NCBI GenBank assembly: GCA_016302405.1
Contig: JAEDNR010000030.1
Coordinates: forward strand, 1 to 19,959
Direction: 5' to 3'
Length of the DNA: 19,959 nucleotides
Source: Oscillospiraceae bacterium
Lineage (GTDB): Bacteria > Bacillota > Clostridia > Oscillospirales > Oscillospiraceae
Shown here: one piece after another, positions 1 to 7,116 of the stretch
Layout of the letters: every line of letters starts with the position of its first letter
Numbering within the stretch: the first letter of the stretch is position 1
Translations under genes and position numbers: made by a program
Notes under the pieces: model-generated
What the model was told of the DNA's origin: nothing
Databases searched by the model: none
Seen by the model: only the letters and a program-made list of their open reading frames with translations

Positions 1-70
1 AGCTTTCTTTTTCTTTGTGCTATTTGACGAAACCTTTCCTTAGTGAGACAGCCCCGTTGTTCTTTTCTGG

Positions 71-1477
71 TCAGCGGCCCACTGCCGCGAGATACGCTTC
101 ATCCCGGGCGGTTTTCGCACCCAACAAGGCCTGCTGAATTTCCGCCATTCCGGCGCCGGTGATGGCGGCGGTCCGGTCATAGGAGCCCAAAGCCCGCTCA
201 TATTCCCGGTCTGTCAGCTGGTACATGGTCTGCCATTCCTCCCGGGTGCTGTCGTCCAGGGGCAGAATGTTGTATTCCACCCCTGCGTCCCCGGTGTGCA
301 TGTTCACCCAGGTGGGAAGCAGCTCCGCTCCCGCCAGGTACACTGTGCCGTCGGAGTATTTTTCAAAGGCGACGGTAAACATTGCGCCATCCTCGGTGTG
401 CCCGGTATTCAGGTTCATCTTCTCCCGCCGCTGGTTGGAAACCGCGTTGCCCATGGAGTAGATACAGGCGGTCAGGTGGGAGGGATCCTGGGAGCCTGTG
501 ATCAGGGCGGCAGGCTGCACCACATGGGGGTGGGAGCCGATGATGGCATCGAAGCCCATGTCGCATACCGCCTGGGCAATGGTACGCTGATAGGAATTTT
601 CTGTCAGCTCGTATTCCGTGCCCCAGTGGACAAAGAAAATCGTGGCCTCCGCCCCATCGTTATCCATCTGCTCCTTGATCTGTCCCAGCTCAGAATAGAA
701 AGCGTCCAGGTTCTGATAGCTGAAATAGTTCACAAGAGCGGGATTTTCTACGGGGGTGTTGCCGTTAAGGCGGGGTTTCTCGCCGGACATGCTGGTGGTG
801 TAGGTGTAGCACACCATGCCCACCTGAATACCGTTTATGTCCTCCACAATATACCGGGGCTCCTCCTCCGTCAGCCGGGTGCCCAGAGCCGGGAGCCCTG
901 CCGCCCGGACAGTCTCCACGGTCCGCAGAAAGCCTGGCATCAGGGTGTCGTAGCTGTGGTTGTTGGCGGTGAGCAGGGCATCCAGTCCGGCGTTTTTGGC
1001 GCTTTCCACGATGTTGTCGGGGCAGTTAAAATTGGGCCAGCCGCTGTAGGCCATATCGCTTCCCCGGAGGGTGGTTTCCAGATTGGCAACGGAAAAGTCC
1101 GCCGCCTGCATATAATCGCCTATGTAGCGGAACACGGAGGAAAAGTCATAGGTGCCGTCCGCCTGCTTCGCGGCGGAGAGAGAGTCGAAGATCGGGCCGT
1201 GCATCAGCAGGTCTCCCTGGGCGCTGATGGAAGCGGTGGCTACCACATGCTCCGGCTCGGGGAGAGTGGTTTCCGTAGGCGGCTCGGTGGTCTCGGTTGG
1301 CGCTTCCGTGGTGACAGGGGTGGGAACGGAGGGCTGGGTTGGATCAGGCCCTGAAAGAAGCCCCGGCAGCAGCTTCCATGCCGCGAAGGCAAGTGCCAGG
1401 ATCAGCACCAGGACCAGCAGGACCCAGAGGATCTTTCCGTTCCCCCGCTTTTTGGGGGCTTCAAATTTTCCGCGCAT
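71..1477 (-). CDS. CapA family (PGA_cap) membrane-anchored protein, copy 1
   Basis: A 468-residue protein of the CapA/PgsA family, which has a metallophosphoesterase-like fold. Order: short basic cytoplasmic tail (1-15), one membrane segment (about 16-34), a Thr/Pro-rich linker (about 45-75), then the extracellular CapA domain. Family motifs seen: GDLLMH (88-93), NLETT (132-136), NNHSYD (172-177), HWGTEYE (284-290) and GSHPHVVQP (314-322). In bacilli CapA works with CapB and CapC in poly-gamma-glutamate synthesis and export. Neither partner is present here, so the polymer is unknown. Start choice: AGGAG lies 7 nt before the ATG at 1477 but only 1 nt before the ATG at 1483. A longer frame reaching 1573 reads into repeat DNA and is rejected. 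It is a paralogue of the next gene, sharing the N-terminal GKFEAP and a C-terminal AYLAAV. Family assignment is firm, substrate unknown. Confidence 0.9.
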   Translation of the reverse strand: MRGKFEAPKKRGNGKILWVLLVLVLILALAFAAWKLLPGLLSGPDPTQPSVPTPVTTEAPTETTEPPTETTLPEPEHVVATASISAQGDLLMHGPIFDSLSAAKQADGTYDFSSVFRYIGDYMQAADFSVANLETTLRGSDMAYSGWPNFNCPDNIVESAKNAGLDALLTANNHSYDTLMPGFLRTVETVRAAGLPALGTRLTEEEPRYIVEDINGIQVGMVCYTYTTSMSGEKPRLNGNTPVENPALVNYFSYQNLDAFYSELGQIKEQMDNDGAEATIFFVHWGTEYELTENSYQRTIAQAVCDMGFDAIIGSHPHVVQPAALITGSQDPSHLTACIYSMGNAVSNQRREKMNLNTGHTEDGAMFTVAFEKYSDGTVYLAGAELLPTWVNMHTGDAGVEYNILPLDDSTREEWQTMYQLTDREYERALGSYDRTAAITGAGMAEIQQALLGAKTARDEAYLAAVGR

Positions 1478-1522
1478 GGACATGCTCCTTTTCTGTCTGT
1501 GATTCAGCAATGGCTTTCTTAT

Positions 1523-1706
1523 GGTAAATGATCGTTTAGCGGCTTCGCCGAATTGACAATTGACAGTTGACAATTATTGTGTCCCTACGGGACATTTTTG
1601 AAATAATTTAGACGCTTTTGCCCGGATTATTTATTAAAATCATCCCGAAGGGATTCCTTAATTGTCAATTTTCCATTGTCAATTGTCAATTAAACGATCC
1701 TTTACC
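1523..1706. repeat. MITE-like element F with TTGACAATT arrays, between the capA paralogues
   Basis: The 184-bp island is bounded by near-perfect inverted repeats: GGTAAATGATCGTTTA (1523-1538) and TAAACGATCCTTTACC (1691-1706), one mismatch. Inside, 1551-1692 is a second palindromic unit whose ends are tandem TTGACAATTGACAGT-type arrays in inverted orientation. It includes small hairpins GTCCC-tac-GGGAC and ATCCC-gaa-GGGAT. The same inner unit occurs in opposite orientation at 11138-11291. There is no coding potential beyond chance frames. It separates capA copy 1 from its paralogue and may supply promoter-like TTGACA boxes on the minus strand. Confidence 0.8.
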
Positions 1707-1722
1707 GAAATTATGTTCCCGT

Positions 1723-1763
1723 AAATAAATCCGCAGGAGCGGCCGCTGGGGCTGCCCCTGCGG
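1723..1763 (-). terminator. Putative intrinsic terminator after capA copy 2
   Basis: On the minus strand a GC-rich hairpin, CCGCAGG paired with CCTGCGG (1757-1763 with 1731-1737), is followed by ATTTATTT (1730-1723). It lies 18 nt past the capA copy 2 stop codon. The T-tract is interrupted, so termination may be partial. It suggests that capA copy 1 depends on read-through or its own promoter. Confidence 0.5.
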
Positions 1764-1780
1764 GACAGGGTAGAGGAAAT

Positions 1781-3328
1781 TCAAGCGGCGTCGGGAAGCT
1801 GGTCAGCGCCGGGCTGAACGGCGGCAAGATAGGCTGCCTCCCGGGCATCCCTTTCTTCTGCCAGGTAATACTGACATTTCGTCAGACCGTCGCCCACCAG
1901 AGCCATGGTCCGGTTGTAGGAGGCCTTGGCGGCGTTCACGGTGCTCTCGTTAATATCGTAGAGGCTGCCCCACTCATCCACCTGTTCGTAGTCCAGGGGC
2001 AGGATCACATACTCCCGGTTGAGGTACACCCAGGTGGGCATGAGGTCCACGCTGTCCAGGTATACGGTGCCGTCAGAGTACTTGGAGAAGGTGACGCTGA
2101 TCCACACACCGTCCTCGGTGTGGGCGGTGGAGACGGAGGACAGGTTCCCCAGCCGCTGGTTGGAAACCGCGTTGCCCATGGAGTACAGGCACACGGTTTT
2201 GTGCTCCGGATCCACGGTGCTGGTGAGCAGGTCCATAGGCTGCACCACATGGGGGTGGCCGCCGATGATCACATCGATGCCCAGGTCGCACAGCTTCTGG
2301 GCAATGGCCACATGGGCGGCAGGCTGGGTCAGGGCGTATTCCTGGGGGCCCCAGTGGATGAACATGATGGTGGCCTCCACCCCGGCTTCCTTCATTTCGC
2401 CCAGGTACTGCTCCACCTCGGCGTACATCCGGCTGGGATCGCTGGGCAGATAGCAGTTGAGGTTCTCATAACCCAGGCCGTTCATTGGCAGACCGTTGAG
2501 GTAGGGGACGCTTCCGGTGCCGTCGGAGGTCTCGTAGGTGTAGCAGAATATACCGATCCGGATGCCGTTGATGTCCTTGATGGCGTACTTGGGATCCTCC
2601 GCCGAAGCCATGGTGCCCAGGGTGTCCATGCCGGCGTCCTGAACCACCTCAAGCGTACGCAGATACCCGTCCTTGCCGGTATCAAAGCTGTGGTTGTTGG
2701 CGGTGAGGAACATGTCAAAGCCCGCGTCCTTGGCGGCGGTAACAATCTCGTCCGGGCAGTTGAAATAGGGATAGCCCTGGTAGGGCTTGGAAGAACCGGC
2801 CAGGGTGGTTTCCAGGTTCGCCACAGCGTAGTCGGTTTTCTGGGAGTAGGGCTTCAGATACTTGAAAATGAAGTCAAAATTATAGCCGTCGCTGGTCTGG
2901 GCCGCGGTGATGATGGGCTTGTGCATCAGCATGTCTCCCGTGGCGGAGATGGTGGCGGTAGCAACCACATGCTCCGGCTCGGGCATGGTGGTTTCCGTTG
3001 GGGGTTGTGTTGCCTGTGTTGTGGGCGTTGTGTCCTGGGTGGCCAGGGTATCGCCCCCGGTTTGGACGGGATCGGACAGTGTGTCATCCCGGCTGCCCAG
3101 GATCTTCCAGGCGGCAAAGCCCAGGCCTGCCAGCAGCAGAAGAATGAGAAGAATCAGAAGAATCGGAAGCAGGGGATTGGATTTCCGGCGCTGGGTGTAG
3201 GAGCCGCCCCTGGGGGGCTGATTCCCGGAGCGCCGGGGTTGGGACTGTTGGGGCTGCCGGGACTGCCGGCTGCCGGACTGGGGATTCCGTCTGGCCCCGC
3301 CCCTGGGGGCCTCAAATTTTCCGGACAT
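1781..3328 (-). CDS. CapA family (PGA_cap) membrane-anchored protein, copy 2
   Basis: A 515-residue paralogue of the downstream capA gene. It has an unusually long cytoplasmic N-terminus (1-52) rich in Arg, Gln, Pro and Gly. This is followed by one Leu/Ile-rich membrane segment (about 53-73), a Thr/Gln/Pro linker (about 85-117) and the CapA domain. Motifs: GDMLMH (131-136), NLETT (171-175), NNHSFD (211-216), HWGPQEY (325-331) and GGHPHVVQP (356-364). AGGAGG sits 7 nt before the ATG. The gene starts 51 nt after the alr stop, so alr and this gene are probably cotranscribed. No capB, capC or ligase is nearby, so a poly-gamma-glutamate role is not supported by context. A generic cell-surface role or an enzymatic (phosphoesterase-like) role is equally possible. 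Confidence 0.9.
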   Translation of the reverse strand: MSGKFEAPRGGARRNPQSGSRQSRQPQQSQPRRSGNQPPRGGSYTQRRKSNPLLPILLILLILLLLAGLGFAAWKILGSRDDTLSDPVQTGGDTLATQDTTPTTQATQPPTETTMPEPEHVVATATISATGDMLMHKPIITAAQTSDGYNFDFIFKYLKPYSQKTDYAVANLETTLAGSSKPYQGYPYFNCPDEIVTAAKDAGFDMFLTANNHSFDTGKDGYLRTLEVVQDAGMDTLGTMASAEDPKYAIKDINGIRIGIFCYTYETSDGTGSVPYLNGLPMNGLGYENLNCYLPSDPSRMYAEVEQYLGEMKEAGVEATIMFIHWGPQEYALTQPAAHVAIAQKLCDLGIDVIIGGHPHVVQPMDLLTSTVDPEHKTVCLYSMGNAVSNQRLGNLSSVSTAHTEDGVWISVTFSKYSDGTVYLDSVDLMPTWVYLNREYVILPLDYEQVDEWGSLYDINESTVNAAKASYNRTMALVGDGLTKCQYYLAEERDAREAAYLAAVQPGADQLPDAA

Positions 3329-3379
3329 GGAAAAACCTCCTTTTGGTGGGAATTGGTCCGCATATTGCGGCTAACCGGG

Positions 3380-4552
3380 TCAGCAATGGCTGGGATCGTC
3401 CAGCAGATACCGGACGGTGGACACATTCTGTCCGCCGCTGCGGTACACCCGGGGAACACGGCGGCTGATGCCGCAGACGAATTCGTAGTTGAAGCTGTCC
3501 GCCGCCTGGGCGATCTGCTCCACGGTGATGGATTCACTTCCGCTGGTGCCGATGAGTACCACCCGGTCACCCAGGGCGGCGTCGGGAATACCGGTGACAT
3601 CCACCATCAGCTGATCCATGCACACCCGGCCCAGAATGGGCGCACGCCGGCCCCGGATGAGCACGTGGAATTTCCCTGACAGGCTTCTGCGGTAGCCGTC
3701 GGCGTAGCCCACGGGGATGGTCGCGACCATAGTGGGGGCGGTGGTGGTGCAGGTGCCGCCGTAGCTGATCTCCCGCCCCGGGGGCAGGAGCTTGATGTGG
3801 GTGATCCGGCTGACCCAGGAGAGGGCGGGGGTCAGGGCCAGCAGACTTTGGTCTACTTCGGCGCTGGGGTACATGCCGTAGGTGACGATGCCGGAGCGGA
3901 CCATCTCATAGGGGGAGCAGAAGTTCATGAGCCCCGCGGAGTTATCCAGGTGGCGGATGGGGATGTTTACGCCCCGCTCCTTTAAAAGCGCGTCAAACCG
4001 GGCAAAGAGGTCGGCCTGGGCCCGGGCCCGGGTCAGGTCGGCGCAGTCGGCGGTGGCAAAATGACTGAACAGGCCCTCGGCCTTCAGGCCGGGCAGGGCG
4101 GCGATCTTCACGCAAGTTTCCGCCTCCTCCGCCGTTGCCTGGAAGCCGATCCGGCTCATGCCGGTGTCCACGGCGAAGTGGAAGGGGGCGGTGACCCCGG
4201 CCTTTACCGCGGCCCGGGACAGGGCGGCGGCGTCCTCATAGTGAAAAATCGTGGGGCGGATACCCTGGGTGACGGCAATGGGGAAAGCCTCCACAGGGGT
4301 ATGGCCCAGAATAAGGATGGGAATGGAGATTCCGGCCTGGCGCAGCTCCTGGGCTTCCAGAATGGAGCTGACACCGAAAAAGGCGCATTTCTTTTCCAGG
4401 CGGCGGGCCACCTGCACCGCGCCGTGGCCGTAGGCATCGGCCTTAATAACTGCCATGACCAGCTTCCCGGTCTTTTGCCGGACGGCATCCAGATTGGCCT
4501 CGATGGCATCCAGATCAATGAGAAGCTGAGTATTGTCAAAACGCAAAATCAA
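3380..4552 (-). CDS. alr: Alanine racemase
   Basis: A PLP-dependent enzyme interconverting L- and D-alanine, which supplies D-Ala for peptidoglycan. The 390-residue length is typical. The N-terminal TIM-barrel carries the PLP lysine in VIKADAYGHG (Lys37), GMSRIGF (131-137) and HLDNSAG (201-207). The C-terminal domain carries the second catalytic base in EISYGGT (Tyr264), the VGYADGY motif (281-287) and RVCMDQLMVDVT (309-320). No ATG is available. A TGA lies immediately upstream of TTG ATT TTG, so translation starts at TTG 4552 or TTG 4546. A weak AAGTGAG Shine-Dalgarno precedes them by 4 or 10 nt. The start is therefore uncertain by two codons. It is the first gene of a minus-strand unit with the capA paralogues. 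Confidence 0.96.
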   Translation of the reverse strand: MILRFDNTQLLIDLDAIEANLDAVRQKTGKLVMAVIKADAYGHGAVQVARRLEKKCAFFGVSSILEAQELRQAGISIPILILGHTPVEAFPIAVTQGIRPTIFHYEDAAALSRAAVKAGVTAPFHFAVDTGMSRIGFQATAEEAETCVKIAALPGLKAEGLFSHFATADCADLTRARAQADLFARFDALLKERGVNIPIRHLDNSAGLMNFCSPYEMVRSGIVTYGMYPSAEVDQSLLALTPALSWVSRITHIKLLPPGREISYGGTCTTTAPTMVATIPVGYADGYRRSLSGKFHVLIRGRRAPILGRVCMDQLMVDVTGIPDAALGDRVVLIGTSGSESITVEQIAQAADSFNYEFVCGISRRVPRVYRSGGQNVSTVRYLLDDPSHC

Positions 4553-4607
4553 TCAACTCACTTGGAAAAATCTGCTTTTGGGAAAGCAATAAAATGGGAT
4601 TATGGGT

Positions 4608-4636
4608 ATTTTACCATAAACGCCCCGGAAAGTAAA
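4608..4636 (-). promoter_or_regulatory. Putative sigma-A promoter of alr
   Basis: On the minus strand, TTTACT (4636-4631), a 17-nt spacer, then TAAAAT (4613-4608) preceded by TGG as an extended -10. It lies about 56 nt upstream of the alr start codon with no other gene between. Matched by eye only. Confidence 0.5.
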
Positions 4637-4740
4637 CACGGTCCGGGGAAAAGTCTCTGACAGAAAGATTAAATTTTTATTGAGAAAGGCGTGGGGAGTT
4701 GACAGCGGACAGTTAAGGTGTCCCAGCGGATCATTAAAAA

Positions 4741-5190
4741 ACACATATTGGATTTACGCAGCAAACGGATAAATTGGAATTTGCGCGGACCATCGAATTC
4801 CCGGTCATTGCGAGCCAGTCCTCAGACTGGCGTGGCAATCCCCCGGATAAACGTACTACTTCTCATGGATGAATTCCAGAAAACGGTGCAAAAGAACGGT
4901 CTGTATGACGATAGGTTACCCGAAATTCGATGGAGATTGCCACACCAGCGTGCGCGCTGGTTCGCAATGACACGTTCTAACGGCCCGACAAATTCCCAAT
5001 TTGTCAAACCGCAGAACGATACCGAGCGGGTGGTGCAGCACGCAGTGAATCAAAATCCTAATGATTGCCGGTGGCAATCATACCTAAATTAAAAGGTTGG
5101 GAACGAAAACAGACCACGTTCGTCACGACTTGGCTGTCGGCCCTGCCGCCAAATTCCAATTTGTCCCACTGTCAACTTAAAAAAGCCGTT
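4741..5190. repeat. Repeat island A: palindromic CATTGCGA core with shared terminal modules
   Basis: This fills most of the alr to DUF3786 gap. The left boundary module includes GATAAATTGGAATTTGCG (4768-4785). The right boundary module, inverted, includes CAAATTCCAATTTG (5150-5163). The core holds two head-to-head hairpins at 4807-4839 and 4936-4968, each with an ATTGC/GCAAT outer stem and a CCAG.../...CTGG inner stem. About 90 nt of conserved spacer lies between them. The same order of blocks occurs at 6268-6676 in the same orientation. Relative to that copy, this one has about 65 extra nt (5033-5095) containing the palindrome ATGATTGCC-ggt-GGCAATCAT (5061-5081). Open frames here are repeat translations, not genes. 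Confidence 0.85.
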
Positions 5191-5217
5191 CCAATTTCTT
5201 ATAAAATGTGCTATAAT
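5189..5217 (+). promoter_or_regulatory. Putative extended -10 promoter of the DUF3786 cassette
   Basis: TATAAT (5212-5217) is preceded by TGC, an extended -10. A weak -35-like TTCCAA (5189-5194) stands 17 nt upstream, exactly where repeat island A ends. The start codon of the DUF3786 gene lies 22 nt after the -10, so the leader is short. The -10 match is strong, the -35 poor. Confidence 0.6.
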
Positions 5218-5238
5218 CCGCCCAAAGGGGGAAATCCT

Positions 5239-5850
5239 ATGGAGCGCAGAGACAACTATGCCATGCAGGCGGAAAAGGCAAAGGAAAGCTTTTTAACCTA
5301 CGATCAGGAGGCCCTGATCCGGAAGTTCCGCCTTCGGGCGGATGAAAACTATCTGTATCCCGTGATGCTGTCGGATACCTACCGGCTCAGCCGCGCCACC
5401 GGAGACCTGTCCCGGCAGGCGGGAGATACCTGGGTGGATGCCAATACGCACGGCGAGGTGATGACCCTGCTGGATCTTCTGTGCGACAGCCGGGAGGATC
5501 GGTTCCTCACGGGAAACTGGAAGAGTATGCAGGCCTTTGGAAATCAGATCCACAGAAATCTATTGGAGCAGCCCAGGGACGCGGCTGCGGAGCGGTTTGC
5601 CAAAAATATGGACCGGTTTGAACTGGCCTGCCGGAGCCTGGGAGGTACGGCTGTGCCCATGGGGGACATGGGCTTTGCCATCGAGCTGTTTGACGGGCTG
5701 AAAATCGCCGTGGCCCTGTGGCGGGCGGACGAGGATTTCCCCGCCGCCCTGCGGTACTATTGGGACGAAAACGCCCTCATGTATATCCGCTACGAGACCA
5801 TGTACTACGCGGTGGATCTTCTGCGAAGCCGCCTGAAAGGGCGCGTGTGA
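5239..5850 (+). CDS. DUF3786 domain protein
   Basis: A 203-residue, probably cytoplasmic protein with no signal peptide or membrane segment. The C-terminal half fits the DUF3786 pattern: a FDG...ALWRADEDFPAALRYYWD stretch (151-176) and RYETMYYAVDLL (184-195). An HGEVMTLLDLLCD segment (71-83) is typical of the N-terminal half. I recall this family from anaerobes, often near corrinoid, Fe-S or one-carbon genes, but its activity is not established. The ATG at 5239 follows an AAAGGGGG purine run. A longer frame from 5065 runs into repeat DNA and is rejected. The next gene starts 26 nt downstream, so the two form a pair. Domain call is from pattern memory and function is unknown. Confidence 0.8.
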   Translation: MERRDNYAMQAEKAKESFLTYDQEALIRKFRLRADENYLYPVMLSDTYRLSRATGDLSRQAGDTWVDANTHGEVMTLLDLLCDSREDRFLTGNWKSMQAFGNQIHRNLLEQPRDAAAERFAKNMDRFELACRSLGGTAVPMGDMGFAIELFDGLKIAVALWRADEDFPAALRYYWDENALMYIRYETMYYAVDLLRSRLKGRV

Positions 5851-5876
5851 AGATCCCGGAGAAAGGAGAAATGAAA

Positions 5877-6257
5877 ATGTCCGGATGTGAACACTGTTCC
5901 GGCTGCTCCGGCTGCGCTTCCGGGGGCGGCTGTTCCGGCTGCGGCGGCACGCTGACCCTGACAGCCGGGGAGCGGGACTTTCTCTTGGAGCTAGCCCAGA
6001 TCCCCTTTCTTCCGGTGGCCCGAAAGGCATCGGAGGAAACGCCCGTGTACTTGGAAGCGGGGGAGGAAAACCGGGAAGCTTTTGCCGCCCTGCTTTTAGC
6101 CCTGGAACGAAAGGGCCTTGTATCCCTGGACTACGATATTCCCATGAAGCGGTATCCTGCCGGGTATGAAGCCTACCCCATCCGTGGAAGCATCAGCCTG
6201 ACAAACCGGGGCCAGCAGGTCCTGGAGCTGCTGGACATTCAGGGAATCGATGATTAA
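5877..6257 (+). CDS. Small protein with Cys-rich N-terminus, possibly metal or Fe-S binding
   Basis: A 126-residue protein I do not recognise by name. Its first 24 residues form a dense Cys/Gly/Ser cluster: Cys4, 7, 10, 13, 19 and 22, i.e. CxxCxxCxxC-x5-CxxC. The remainder (about 25-126) is Cys-free, with a leucine-rich helical segment (about 28-40), an acidic middle and a C-terminal TNRGQQVLELLDI that resembles the end of a small winged-helix domain. The spacing suggests Zn, Cu or Fe-S coordination, or a metallated redox role. There is no signal peptide. AGGAG (5864-5868) lies 8 nt before ATG 5877. An ATG at 5871 would leave only 2 nt. It is coupled with the upstream DUF3786 gene and both are flanked by direct repeats. 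It is clearly a coding sequence by frame and ribosome site. Confidence 0.75.
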   Translation: MSGCEHCSGCSGCASGGGCSGCGGTLTLTAGERDFLLELAQIPFLPVARKASEETPVYLEAGEENREAFAALLLALERKGLVSLDYDIPMKRYPAGYEAYPIRGSISLTNRGQQVLELLDIQGIDD

Positions 6258-6267
6258 CTCGTTTTCG

Positions 6268-6676
6268 GGCTATCAATTTTTCGCAGAAAGAGATAAATTG
6301 GAATTTGGCGGACCGACGGGTGCGGTATCGAATTCCCGGTCATTGCGAACCAGTGACCGATGTCACTGGTGTGGCAATCTCCCGGATAGAAGCACCATTT
6401 CTCATGGATGAATTTCGGGAAATGGCAGGTAAGAACGCCTGTATGACGATGGGCTGCCTGGAATTCGATGGAGATTCCCACACCAGTTTGCGAACTGGTT
6501 CGGAATGACAGTGTTGTTCGAGGCGCACGCTCACCTCTACAAATTCCCAATTTGCCGGACCACAGAACGATACCGAGCGGGTCAGGCAGGGAACGAAAAC
6601 AGACCACGTTTGTCACGACTTGTCAGCGGCGACTCGCCGCCAAATTCCCATTTTCCTGCCAGCTGCTTTAGCCGGC
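6268..6676. repeat. Repeat island B: second direct copy of the palindromic CATTGCGA core
   Basis: Same orientation and block order as 4741-5190. It has left module GATAAATTGGAATTTGGCGG (6292-6311), hairpin 6342-6378 (CCAGTGAC/GTCACTGG inner stem), conserved spacer with CTCATGGATGAATTTC, and a second hairpin at about 6474-6506 (ATTCC/GGAAT outer, CCAGTT/AACTGG inner). It then has ACAAATTCCCAATTTGCC (6539-6556), the shared ACGAAAACAGACCACGTT block (6593-6610) and an inverted right module from 6641. It lacks the 65-nt palindromic insertion present in the first copy. Confidence 0.85.
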
Positions 6677-6742
6677 AGCCCGAATCCGTCTTTGCCGGAC
6701 GCACATTCCACCGTGCCCGGCGAACTTTTTTCAAAAAAGCCC

Positions 6743-6771
6743 TTGACAAACGAAAAAAAAAGCAGTAAGAT
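6743..6771 (+). promoter_or_regulatory. Sigma-A promoter of the metNIQ T-box operon
   Basis: TTGACA (6743-6748), a 17-nt spacer and TAAGAT (6766-6771). A perfect -35 with optimal spacing places the transcription start near 6778, just ahead of the T-box leader. Confidence 0.8.
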
Positions 6772-6778
6772 AGCTCCA

Positions 6779-7044
6779 ACATTCATAGAGCAAGGCTGTG
6801 AAGGGAAGAGTAAGCCCGCGGATGCCGTTCAGAGAGCCCCGGTCGGTGGAAAGGGGTACGGATAGGCGCGCCGAACATGGTCCTGGAGCCGCGCAGGTGA
6901 TTTTTTAGCCTGCGACGGGTGCGCCCGTTAAAGCGCAGGAGTATGCTGGTACTCCCGGAGGCTCCCGTCGTGAGGCTGGGGCGAAGCAAGGTGGTAACAC
7001 GGATTCTGTCCGTCCTTGTGCGTATGCACATGGACGGATTTTTT
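6779..7044 (+). promoter_or_regulatory. T-box leader, Met specifier, controlling metNIQ
   Basis: The leader shows T-box landmarks in the right order. Stem I contains a GGGAAGAGTAA motif (about 6803-6813), an AGAGAG bulge motif (about 6831-6836) and a GGTGGAAA distal loop. The specifier loop reads GAAC-ATG-GTCCTGGAG, with ATG at 6877-6879 (Met). The conserved T-box AAGGTGGTAACACGG is at 6988-7002, and its TGGT (6992-6995) can pair with the ACCA end of uncharged tRNA. A terminator hairpin follows. Uncharged tRNA-Met should stabilise the antiterminator and turn on methionine import. Specifier and target genes agree independently, which makes the call strong. Confidence 0.93.
7009..7044 (+). terminator. 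T-box regulated intrinsic terminator
   Basis: TCCGTCC (7009-7015) pairs with GGACGGA (7032-7038), extended by TGTGC/GCACA around a GTAT loop, then six T (7039-7044). The left arm overlaps the antiterminator region just after the T-box sequence, as expected for a competing structure. Confidence 0.9.
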
Positions 7045-7116
7045 GTTGGAAAAAGAAAGGGCCCCTGGGGCCGGTTCCGGCGGGACTGCCAGCCGGGAAA
7101 CTTAGGAGGATGAAAA

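Noticed and set aside
1..70. Terminator after capA copy 1
   Set aside because: Only half of a GAGACAGCCCC-type hairpin is visible and no pairing arm lies nearby. The window edge prevents a call.
1478..1573. 32-residue N-terminal extension of capA copy 1
   Set aside because: It is encoded by repeat DNA and lacks a ribosome site, whereas the internal ATG at 1477 has AGGAG at good spacing.
71..3328. Poly-gamma-glutamate capsule locus
   Set aside because: Only CapA-type proteins are present. No CapB ligase, CapC or CapE/PgsE is found in the window.
2120..3679. Long plus-strand frame opposite capA copy 2 and the end of alr
   Set aside because: Gly/Val/His-rich antisense shadow with no recognisable domain. 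The minus-strand CapA and Alr motifs are decisive.
4718..5092. Possible small gene within repeat island A
   Set aside because: The translation is of repeat sequence and the frame is not kept in the second copy at 6268-6676.
6779..7044. SAM riboswitch upstream of metNIQ
   Set aside because: The leader has T-box landmarks with an ATG specifier and a GGTGGTAACACGG box. SAM-I core motifs are not seen.
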